Shown: positions 5,794 to 11,798 of the stretch, piece after piece
Numbering within the stretch: the first letter of the stretch is position 1
Layout of the letters: every line of letters starts with the position of its first letter
From: JBKEAJ01 sp047972135
Lineage (GTDB): Bacteria; Bacteroidota; Bacteroidia; Bacteroidales; Prolixibacteraceae
Direction: 5' to 3'
NCBI GenBank assembly: GCA_047972135.1
Contig: JBKEAJ010000136.1
Coordinates: 1 to 13,456 of the forward strand
Length of the DNA stretch: 13,456 nt
Position numbers and translations under genes: made by a program
The notes under the pieces: generated by a model
What the model saw: only the letters and a program-made list of their open reading frames with translations
Database searches by the model: none
Told to the model about the DNA's origin: nothing

Positions 5794-5819
5794 AAAAAAG
5801 CCCGACAATATGCCAGGCT
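5794..5819 (-). terminator. Terminator after the Gfo/Idh/MocA gene
   Basis: On the - strand AGCCTG and CGGGCT pair, with one G-T wobble, around a nine-base loop, followed by six T. It lies about 25 nt past the stop codon at 5845, so transcripts of this gene should end before fldA, which then needs its own promoter in 5665-5793. Confidence 0.75.
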
Positions 5820-5844
5820 TCTATGTTTATAAAAAGAGTATTCA

Positions 5845-7317
5845 CTAAGGCATTGGAGGTAGTTCCCAGCCCTGACGGTATGTATGCTTGATAAGCTCGT
5901 CGGCATACTCTGTTGCAGGCATCGGTTCTGTCCAGTGTTTGTCGAATGATGGGTGTCCGTCTTTGATATGGAATCCGTCCTTGACACAAGTCTTAATCTC
6001 CTCACTGTTAGAGATATTGGTAAATTTCATGTTTTCGCCGTTCCACTCAAGTTCTTTGTTCAGTCCTTGAAGTCTTACTGCGAGCACGCCCATCACTACC
6101 ATTTCGTTGAAAGGTCCTGCTTCCGAGAAAGGAGATGCAGTTTCGGTGCGACTGGAAGCAGATTCTTTGCATGCTCTGACCCAGTCCATTCCGTGAGAAA
6201 TTTTTATTCGTCTTCTAAACTCTGGCGACTTCGGAGTTTTGCCCGACAGCAACCACGGGTCTTTACCGTAGCAGCCACAGATGATTTTGTCTTTTGTTCC
6301 GTGGAAGCACACATATCCACCTGCATTGTTGGGGTTTTTACCTTTTGGCCATCCATCGGGAAGGAAAGGCTTAATACCGCCATCAGACCATGTTACCTCT
6401 ACTTCGGGCAACTTAATCTTCATATTTTTGCTTGGTTTTCTTTCGGGGAATACTAGTTTCACTTGTTGTGCCGATGGAGCGCAATCGTTCAGCAGTAGTG
6501 TAGAGCTACCTTGTACTCTCGTGGGATATCCTAGTTCTAGTCCTACAAATACAGGGTGTAGAATATGGCAAGCCATATCTCCCAATGCTCCTGTACCATA
6601 ATCCCACCAACCACGCCAGTTCCAAGGGTGATATATTTCGTTGAAAGGACGCATTTTAGCAGGTCCTACAAATAAGTCCCAGTTAAGTTGCGACACGTCG
6701 TAATATGTTGAAGTTTCGGGAGTATTCAGTCCTTGTGGCCATATTGGGCGGTCTGTAAATGCTTCGACCTTAGTTACTTCTCCTATTTCTCCATTGGCAA
6801 TCCATTCGCAGATTTGGCTGACACCGTCACCCGAAGCACCCTGATTACCCATTGATGTAGCAACTTTTTGTTTTGCTGCGAGTTTAGTCAATAGTCTTGA
6901 TTCGTATACCGAGTGAGTAAGAGGTTTTTCAAGATATACGTGTTTGCCGAGAGTCATTGCATGGGAAGCAATTAGACAGTGAGTATGGTCGGCAGTAGCA
7001 ATCACCACTGCATCTATCTCGTTGCTCATCTTATCGTACATCTCCCTGAAATCCATAAATTTCTTGGCATTAGGGTATTTCTCGAATACTCTGGCAGAGT
7101 ACTTCCAGTCTACATCACAAAGAGCAACGATGTTCTGAGACTCAACTTCGCTGAGTACTCCAGCTCCTCGTCCTCCGATACCCACTCCTGCAATGTTTAG
7201 TTTATCACTAGGTGCTTTGTGTCCCAATCCCGATACCACACTCGATGGAACGATTGTCAGCCCTGCTCCTGCAATGGCTGTGTTGCGCATAAAATCTCGC
7301 CGTGTAAGATTACTCAT
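5845..7317 (-). CDS. Tat-exported Gfo/Idh/MocA-family oxidoreductase
   Basis: A 490-residue NAD(P)-dependent sugar or polyol dehydrogenase-like protein. The N-terminus has a twin-arginine signal, TRRDFM (5-10), followed by AIAGAGLTIV, so it should be exported folded to the periplasm. The Rossmann dinucleotide loop GVGIGGRG is at 44-51, the family motif EKP at 130-132, and a likely catalytic DMACHILHP at 247-255 with Asp247 and His251. The C-terminal domain contains conserved-looking Trp-rich WNWRGWWDYG. An in-frame TTG at 7323 would add two residues; the ATG at 7317 gives the usual start. Many Bacteroidota paralogues act on glycans, and the GH109 family shares this fold, but I do not see the GH109 catalytic-domain sequence. 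The substrate is unknown. It follows the ABC-F gene by 106 nt and has its own candidate promoter. Confidence 0.88.
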   Translation of the reverse strand: MSNLTRRDFMRNTAIAGAGLTIVPSSVVSGLGHKAPSDKLNIAGVGIGGRGAGVLSEVESQNIVALCDVDWKYSARVFEKYPNAKKFMDFREMYDKMSNEIDAVVIATADHTHCLIASHAMTLGKHVYLEKPLTHSVYESRLLTKLAAKQKVATSMGNQGASGDGVSQICEWIANGEIGEVTKVEAFTDRPIWPQGLNTPETSTYYDVSQLNWDLFVGPAKMRPFNEIYHPWNWRGWWDYGTGALGDMACHILHPVFVGLELGYPTRVQGSSTLLLNDCAPSAQQVKLVFPERKPSKNMKIKLPEVEVTWSDGGIKPFLPDGWPKGKNPNNAGGYVCFHGTKDKIICGCYGKDPWLLSGKTPKSPEFRRRIKISHGMDWVRACKESASSRTETASPFSEAGPFNEMVVMGVLAVRLQGLNKELEWNGENMKFTNISNSEEIKTCVKDGFHIKDGHPSFDKHWTEPMPATEYADELIKHTYRQGWELPPMP

Positions 7318-7410
7318 TTTCAATGTTTTAAGTTATGATCATTATTGATGTTACATTAATATTGCCACTAAGTTAAGCAGATATTTTTTAATTAACAAAA
7401 TTTGCGACCA

Positions 7411-7418
7411 CAAACTTA
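7411..7418 (-). promoter_or_regulatory. Putative -7 box for the Gfo/Idh/MocA gene
   Basis: Read on the - strand it is TAAGTTTG, matching TAnnTTTG. It lies in the gap after the ABC-F stop codon and would give a leader of nearly 90 nt. I see no -33 TTTG at the expected distance, so confidence is limited. Confidence 0.4.
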
Positions 7419-7423
7419 GTATC

Positions 7424-9037
7424 TTACTTATAATTTTCTCTTAGAGCTTTTATTTTCTCGTCGGAGATATACTCATCGTAGCTCATCAATTTGTCGATAG
7501 TTCCTTTTGGAGTAAGCTCAATAACTCTATTGCATATAGTCTGTATAAATTCGTGGTCATGCGATGCCAATAGTACTACACCTTTGAAGTTAGTAAGGGT
7601 ATTATTGAAAGCCTGAATAGTTTCAAGGTCAAGGTGGTTGGTGGGCGTGTCGAGTATCAGAGTGTTAGCATTTGTCATCATCATTTTGGCAATCATACAT
7701 CTCATTTTCTCACCACCCGACAGGACTTTTGCTTTTTTGTCGGTGTTCTCGCCCGAGAACAGCATTTTGCCGAGAAAGCCACGCAGGTAGATTTCGCTTG
7801 TATCTTTAGAAAACTGAGCAAGCCAGTCGAAAAGGTTGAGATTGCAGTCCTCAAAATATTCGGAATTGTCCAGTGGCAGATAAGAGTGTGTTATTGTCTG
7901 TCCCCACGAAAATGTTCCGTTGTCGGCATTTCTATGTCCGTTTATAATCTCAAACAGTGCCGTCATAGCCCTGTGGTCATGGGATATAAACACCACCTTT
8001 TCATCCTTTTCTATGTTGAATGTTACATTTTCAAACAGTATTTCTCCTTCTACTGATGCTTTCAGGTTTTCTACGCTCAGAATTTGGTTTCCTGCTTCTC
8101 TTTCTGGAGTGAATATAATGCCAGGGTATCGCCGTGTTGATGGCTCAATATCCTCGATATTAAGTTTTTCCAGCATTTTCTTTCGACTTGTGGTTTGTTT
8201 GGATTTTGCCACATTGGCACTAAATCGGGCAATAAACTCCATAAGTTCTTTTTTCTTCTCCTCCGCTTTTTTATTTTGAGCAGATTGCTGTCGCAGAGCT
8301 AGTTGGCTTGATTGATACCAAAAAGAGTAGTTCCCAGAGAATAGTTTTATTTTTCCAAAGTCGATGTCAATAACGCTGTTTGACACAGCATCAAGGAAGT
8401 GCCTATCGTGCGATACTATTAGGACAGTGCTTTCCACATTTGCTAAATAATCTTCCAGCCAGCTCACGGTTTCAAGGTCAAGGTCGTTTGTCGGCTCGTC
8501 CAGAAGTAGGTTGTCGGGTTTTCCAAACAGAGCCTGAGCCAGCAGCACTCTAACTTTTTCCTTTCCGCTAAGCTCTTCCATTTTCCTGTGATGCAAATTT
8601 TCTTTTACCCCCAGTCCGCTGAGTAATATTGCGGCATCACTTTCGGCATTCCACCCGTCCATTTCAGCAAATTTATCTTCCAGCTTAGCAGCAAGCAGTC
8701 CATCTTCCTCGCTAAAATCAGGCTTTGCATATATTTCATTCTTTTGTTTCATCAAATCCCAAAGCTCCTTGTAGCCCATCAGCACGGTGTTTAGCACAGT
8801 GAATTGGTCAAACTCGAAGTGGTCTTGTTTCAGTACCGACAGGCGTTCGCCACTACCTAGCGATACCTGTCCCGACGAGGGAGCTAAGTCGCCCGAAAGC
8901 AAGCGTAGGAATGTTGATTTTCCTGCACCGTTTGCACCGATGACACCGTAGCAGTTGCCCGCAGTGAACTGGAGGTTAACATTTTGGAATAGTGGTTTCT
9001 TACCGAACTGAATTGATAGATTTGATACTGTAATCAT
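7424..9037 (-). CDS. ABC-F family ATPase (YbiT-like) with one degenerate ATP site
   Basis: A 537-residue soluble protein with two ABC ATPase domains and no membrane segment, the ABC-F architecture; members act on the ribosome. Domain 1 has an intact Walker A (GANGAGKST, 34-42), Walker B (LLLDEP, 177-182) and switch His210, but its signature is LSGKE (156-160) rather than LSGGE. The inter-domain linker, about 240-310, is Lys- and Gln-rich. Domain 2 has LSGGE (439-443) and His493, but its Walker A is replaced by ISHDHRAMTA (351-360), and Walker B reads LILDTP (461-465), with Thr464 in place of the catalytic Glu. The overall pattern resembles YbiT/Uup-type ABC-F proteins rather than antibiotic-resistance ones. 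It starts at the ATG of 9037, 24 nt after a clear -7 box, and is divergent from lipA. The exact role is unknown. Confidence 0.92.
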   Translation of the reverse strand: MITVSNLSIQFGKKPLFQNVNLQFTAGNCYGVIGANGAGKSTFLRLLSGDLAPSSGQVSLGSGERLSVLKQDHFEFDQFTVLNTVLMGYKELWDLMKQKNEIYAKPDFSEEDGLLAAKLEDKFAEMDGWNAESDAAILLSGLGVKENLHHRKMEELSGKEKVRVLLAQALFGKPDNLLLDEPTNDLDLETVSWLEDYLANVESTVLIVSHDRHFLDAVSNSVIDIDFGKIKLFSGNYSFWYQSSQLALRQQSAQNKKAEEKKKELMEFIARFSANVAKSKQTTSRKKMLEKLNIEDIEPSTRRYPGIIFTPEREAGNQILSVENLKASVEGEILFENVTFNIEKDEKVVFISHDHRAMTALFEIINGHRNADNGTFSWGQTITHSYLPLDNSEYFEDCNLNLFDWLAQFSKDTSEIYLRGFLGKMLFSGENTDKKAKVLSGGEKMRCMIAKMMMTNANTLILDTPTNHLDLETIQAFNNTLTNFKGVVLLASHDHEFIQTICNRVIELTPKGTIDKLMSYDEYISDEKIKALRENYK

Positions 9038-9060
9038 TATTTATTTCTATGAATGAGGCG

Positions 9061-9068
9061 CAAAGATA
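9061..9068 (-). promoter_or_regulatory. Putative -7 box for the ABC-F gene
   Basis: TATCTTTG on the - strand, a full match to TAnnTTTG, followed by GCG as at the lipA box. Transcription would start near 9054, giving a leader of about 17 nt. A TTTG is present upstream but 23 nt away, slightly far for a -33 element. Confidence 0.65.
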
Positions 9069-9091
9069 GGTATTTAAATGATGACAGCAGA

Positions 9092-9135
9092 CAAACCCTA
9101 AACCCTAAACAAACAAACAATTCAACAGTTCAACT
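9092..9135 (-). repeat. Repeat module G between divergent promoters
   Basis: On the - strand it reads GTTGAACTGTTGAATTGTTT, then GTTTGTTTAGGGTTTAGGGTTTG. It contains two telomere-like TTTAGGG units. It lies between the -7 boxes of the ABC-F gene and lipA. Confidence 0.6.
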
Positions 9136-9155
9136 TTCCCCTCAATTAAATGTTT

Positions 9156-9163
9156 TATCTTTG
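9156..9163 (+). promoter_or_regulatory. Putative -7 box for lipA-lipB
   Basis: TATCTTTG followed by GCG, identical to the ABC-F gene's box. Transcription would begin near 9170, which places the ATG at 9166 at or before the transcript start and so rules it out as the lipA start. Confidence 0.65.
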
Positions 9164-9213
9164 CGATGCTGAAAAATTGGCAGCATTCGTTCTGCCGAAT
9201 TAAAACAATGACA

Positions 9214-10065
9214 ATGGCTAAGACTGTGCGTTTACCAAAGTGGATGAAGATGGAGTTGCCCAAAGGCGAGGCATATTCCAAGGTGAAGAATATCGTTGCA
9301 GACAACAAATTACATACCATTTGCACCAGCGGGAACTGCCCGAATATCGGAGAGTGCTGGAACAGAGGCACTGCAACATTCATGATACTTGGCGACATTT
9401 GCACCCGCAGTTGCAAGTTCTGTGCAGTGAAAACCGGCAAACCTCTTCCCGTTGATAAAAATGAACCCCTTCGGGTTTTGGAATCCATACAGAAGATGAA
9501 GCTAAAGCATTGCGTCATTACATCGGTAGACAGAGACGACCTCCCCGATTTTGGAGCTCAGGCGTGGGTTGATGTGGTCAGCAAGATAAAGAATGACAAG
9601 CCCGAAGTAAAAATAGAGATACTCATCCCCGATTTTGGCGGCGACCAGACGCTGCTAGAGAAGGTTATAAATTGTGGTGCTGATGTGGTTTCTCACAATA
9701 TGGAAACCGTCCGCCGATTGACAACAAGTATTCGCAGTGTTGCCAAGTATGACAAGAGTTTGAGGGTTATACATACAATTTCTCAAAATCACGTGATAGC
9801 CAAATCGGGATTGATGCTTGGCTTGGGCGAGAGCTTGGAGGAGGTGAAAGAAACCCTTCACGACCTGCGAGAGTCAGGTTGCAAGGTGGTGACCATCGGT
9901 CAATACCTCGCTCCGACAATCAAACATCTGCCTGTTCAGGAGTATATCGAACCGCATGTTTTTGAGGACTTAAGAGAATTTGGATTAGATCTGGGCTTCT
10001 CCTTTGTTGAGAGCAGTCCGCTGGTGCGCTCATCATACAGAGCTGAGGCTCATGTTAATGCTTGA
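9214..10065 (+). CDS. lipA: Lipoyl synthase
   Basis: A 283-residue radical-SAM enzyme that inserts two sulfur atoms into protein-bound octanoyl groups to make lipoyl groups, needed by pyruvate dehydrogenase-type complexes and the glycine cleavage system. The auxiliary cluster motif has Cys37, Cys42 and Cys48 (CTSGNCPNIGEC). The radical-SAM cluster motif CTRSCKFC has Cys63, Cys67 and Cys70. ILGDICTRSC and SVDRDDLPDFGA are typical family blocks, and the C-terminal VRSSYRAEAH carries the conserved serine pair. The frame is open from an ATG at 9166, but the promoter box at 9156-9163 excludes it. Of the ATGs at 9208 and 9214, I chose 9214, which gives MAKTVRLPKWMK. lipB follows 9 nt later, so the two form an operon. 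Confidence 0.97.
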   Translation: MAKTVRLPKWMKMELPKGEAYSKVKNIVADNKLHTICTSGNCPNIGECWNRGTATFMILGDICTRSCKFCAVKTGKPLPVDKNEPLRVLESIQKMKLKHCVITSVDRDDLPDFGAQAWVDVVSKIKNDKPEVKIEILIPDFGGDQTLLEKVINCGADVVSHNMETVRRLTTSIRSVAKYDKSLRVIHTISQNHVIAKSGLMLGLGESLEEVKETLHDLRESGCKVVTIGQYLAPTIKHLPVQEYIEPHVFEDLREFGLDLGFSFVESSPLVRSSYRAEAHVNA

Positions 10066-10074
10066 TATTCAGTC

Positions 10075-10740
10075 ATGGAGCTTAATTTCAATAACGCAGG
10101 GCTGTGCGACTACAAAGAGATGTGGAGCTATCAGCAGAAGGTGCATGACAGCGTTAAGTCCAAGAAACTAGAGTCTGGGAAACCGACATCCGACCATGAG
10201 ATAATATTTGTGGAGCATCCGCATGTTTATACGCTTGGCAAAAGAGGAGATGAGCATAATTTATTGGTGCAGGAGGCTTATTTAGAGCAGCTTGGTGCGC
10301 AGCTGTTTAGGATAGATAGGGGAGGCGACATTACCTATCACGGACCTGGTCAGTTGGTTTGTTACCCTATTATAGATTTGGAATTTTTCAAAATGGGTGT
10401 AAAAGCTTATGTCGATTTTCTTGAAGAGTCAGTTATTAGGGTGCTTTCCCAATATTCCATTATAGCGTCGAGGAAGGCTGGAGCAACGGGAGTTTGGCTC
10501 GACGTAGGAAGTGTCGGAGCGCGAAAAATATGCGCTATAGGAGTGAAAGTCAGTAGGGGAGTGACCATGCATGGTCTGGCTCTAAACGTCAACACCGACA
10601 ATTCCTATTTTCAGCATATCAATCCTTGTGGCTTCAACAGCAACGGCGTTACATCGATGGAGAAGGAGCTTGGCAGGGTAGTGTCAATGGAAGAAGTCAC
10701 GGACAGTATGAAGCAAGAGTTTCGTATGATATTAGAGTAG
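10075..10740 (+). CDS. lipB: Lipoyl(octanoyl) transferase
   Basis: A 221-residue cytoplasmic enzyme that moves octanoate from acyl carrier protein to a lysine of the lipoyl domains, the step before LipA. The substrate-binding block RGGDITYHGPGQ is at 82-93. The catalytic lysine is probably Lys151, in KICAIGVK, and the nucleophile is Cys185, in INPCGF. HPHVYTLGKRG (48-58) is also typical. The length is normal. It starts at an ATG 9 nt after the lipA stop codon and is transcribed from the same promoter. Downstream an AT-rich tract (10741-10790) contains TGAAGA and TCTTCA arms with a long loop, but no convincing terminator. Confidence 0.97.
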   Translation: MELNFNNAGLCDYKEMWSYQQKVHDSVKSKKLESGKPTSDHEIIFVEHPHVYTLGKRGDEHNLLVQEAYLEQLGAQLFRIDRGGDITYHGPGQLVCYPIIDLEFFKMGVKAYVDFLEESVIRVLSQYSIIASRKAGATGVWLDVGSVGARKICAIGVKVSRGVTMHGLALNVNTDNSYFQHINPCGFNSNGVTSMEKELGRVVSMEEVTDSMKQEFRMILE

Positions 10741-10790
10741 TGAAGATTTAATATTTTTCATTATTAATTTTTATTCTTCATGTATATCAT

Positions 10791-10832
10791 CATCCTGCAA
10801 TTCGTAACGGTGCGGGGGTGGTGGTGTATCTT
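10791..10832 (+). repeat. Repeat module I, copy 2
   Basis: Begins CATCCTGCAATTCGTAACGG and carries a GCGGGGGTGGTGGTG run; the inverted copy is at 3367-3414. It directly precedes the inverted module A. Confidence 0.7.
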
Positions 10833-10836
10833 TTCC

Positions 10837-10912
10837 CGTCATTGCGAGCGTAGCGTGGCAATCTGCTCTTTGTTGTAGGAGATTGCTTCGTCGCCAGCTC
10901 CTCGCAATGACG
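10837..10912 (-). repeat. Repeat module A, copy 4 (complete, inverted)
   Basis: A 76-bp unit on the - strand with both 12-bp inverted ends and the inner GCAATCT and AGATTGC arms. Its loop differs from the other copies (CTCCTACAACAAAGAGC in place of CTCTAGCAACAACGAAC), as expected if the stem is under stronger constraint or correction than the loop. Confidence 0.85.
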
Positions 10913-10969
10913 TTCTTGTATTCAGCTCTTATCATCATCCAATTATCTTACGGGGAATGTTGGAATCTT

Positions 10970-11081
10970 CTTGCTACGAAGATATCGGGACTACGTCCCT
11001 AAACTTCACCAACAACTAACAACTAGAAACTAACAACTGACGGCTAAACCCTAAACAATTAAACTTTAAACAAGGCTGTTC
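10970..11081 (-). repeat. Repeat module H, right copy of the long inverted pair
   Basis: The reverse complement of 156-254, with an 8-nt deletion and a 21-nt insertion (CTAACAACTAGAAACTAACA-like). On the - strand it forms two successive hairpins, GGGACgtaGTCCC and then ATCTTC-gtagcaa-GAAGAT. The left copy has lost part of the second one. Confidence 0.85.
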
Positions 11082-11208
11082 CCCTCCTTATTTTCACGTA
11101 GGGAATTAAGCTCAATAGAAACTTAGAACGCTATTATCCACACCCTCAGGTTTTTCAGAACCTAGAAGGCTCGAAATTCCCTCTCTGGCAGTAAAAATCA
11201 TCAAAAGA
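11082..11208. other. Unique stretch before the hip promoter
   Basis: No repeat module is recognised here. It holds an 8-bp inverted pair AGGGAATT (11100-11107) and AATTCCCT (11175-11182), a short AGGTTtttcagAACCT palindrome near 11147-11163, and a 29-codon open frame on the - strand from 11201 to 11112. None is convincing as a gene. Confidence 0.4.
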
Positions 11209-11262
11209 TTTGCATTATTTAATTTTTTGCTATAAGTTTACCGCTTGAACAGTAAAAATCAT
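11189..11262 (+). promoter_or_regulatory. Paired 13-bp direct repeats flanking the hip promoter
   Basis: CAGTAAAAATCAT occurs at 11189-11201 and again at 11250-11262, where it overlaps the hipB start codon. The copies lie 61 bp apart, about six helical turns, on either side of the promoter elements. HipB-type regulators often bind two or more operators around their promoter, so these are candidate sites. Confidence 0.45.
11209..11240 (+). promoter_or_regulatory. Putative promoter of hipB-hipS-hipT
   Basis: TTTG at 11209-11212 and TAAGTTTA at 11233-11240 are separated by 20 nt, the spacing expected between the -33 and -7 elements of Bacteroidota promoters; the last base of the -7 box is A instead of G. 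Transcription would start near 11247, 14 nt before the hipB ATG. Confidence 0.6.
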
Positions 11263-11497
11263 GTCAGACATTGATAATCTATCTATAATAATACGCAAAC
11301 ACCGTAAGTTTGCAGGGCTTAGTCAGTTGCAGTTAGCAGATATGGCAGGAGTAGGCAAAACCGTAGTGTTTGATATTGAAAAAGGAAAGGAAACTGTTAA
11401 ACTTAGCACCTTACTCAAGGTTCTGAACGTTCTGAATATAAAAATAGGGCTAACAAGCCCGGCAATGGACAAAATTTTAGACAATGAGAACAGCTAG
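11261..11497 (+). CDS. hipB: HipB-like helix-turn-helix antitoxin/repressor
   Basis: A 78-residue XRE-type DNA-binding protein. The helix-turn-helix spans about 20-45: LSQLQLADMAGVGKTVVFDIEKGK, with ETVKLSTLLKVLNVLNI completing the five-helix fold. The MAGVG and FDIEKGK blocks are characteristic of HipB-type proteins next to HipA kinases. It should bind its own promoter and help hold the toxin in check. The start is the ATG at 11261; the second copy of a 13-bp direct repeat overlaps it. Its last 14 nt overlap the start of hipS, which indicates translational coupling. Confidence 0.9.
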   Translation: MSDIDNLSIIIRKHRKFAGLSQLQLADMAGVGKTVVFDIEKGKETVKLSTLLKVLNVLNIKIGLTSPAMDKILDNENS

Positions 11498-11798
11498 AGT
11501 ATTTGTTGACGGGTTGGAAGCTGGAGTTCTGCAAGAGATAGAGTTCGGTAGTCGTTATGCTTTTGAATACTTGAAGGGCTATGATGGTCAACAAGTATCT
11601 GTCCGAATGCCAACATCCCAAAGCAGGTATCTTTACAATAAATTTCCTCCTTTTTTTGAGGGAGTGCTACCCGAAGGCTACCAGTTGGATAGCATACTGA
11701 GGAGCAAGAAGATAGACAGAAACGATTTGTTTTCTCTATTGATGGTGGTGGGTGATGACCTTGTAGGTAACATAACAGTTAAAGAAATAATGGGATGA
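11484..11798 (+). CDS. hipS: HipS-like protein (HipA N-terminal subdomain)
   Basis: A 104-residue protein equivalent to the N-terminal subdomain of HipA, encoded as a separate gene. The start RTARVFVDGLEAGVL, the block SRYLYNKFPPFFEGVLPEGYQLD (47-69) and the tail LLMVVGDDLVGNITV (85-99) are all typical of that subdomain. In the described HipBST system of enteropathogenic E. coli, the corresponding HipS is the antitoxin that blocks the kinase. It overlaps hipB by 14 nt and hipT by 4 nt (ATGA), so all three should be made in ratio from one message. It is not a frameshifted hipA: the frame ends cleanly after the domain boundary and hipT has its own ATG. Confidence 0.88.
   Translation: MRTARVFVDGLEAGVLQEIEFGSRYAFEYLKGYDGQQVSVRMPTSQSRYLYNKFPPFFEGVLPEGYQLDSILRSKKIDRNDLFSLLMVVGDDLVGNITVKEIMG

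Noticed and set aside
5676..6005. Open frame on the - strand overlapping the end of the Gfo/Idh/MocA gene
   Set aside because: It crosses the terminator and overlaps a well-supported gene in another frame; the protein has no recognisable feature.
7424..9037. Antibiotic-resistance ABC-F (Msr, Vga or Lsa type)
   Set aside because: The linker lacks an evident long resistance-type extension and the overall motifs fit the YbiT/Uup type.
9092..9135. Telomere-like TTTAGGG repeats as a chromosome or plasmid end
   Set aside because: Only two adjacent perfect units, lying between two ordinary divergent genes; better explained as module G.
9166..9213. LipA start at 9166
   Set aside because: It lies three bases after the promoter's -7 box, at or before the expected transcript start.
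66..10912. CRISPR array
   Set aside because: Repeats are scattered kilobases apart in both orientations, with no regular spacers and no cas genes.
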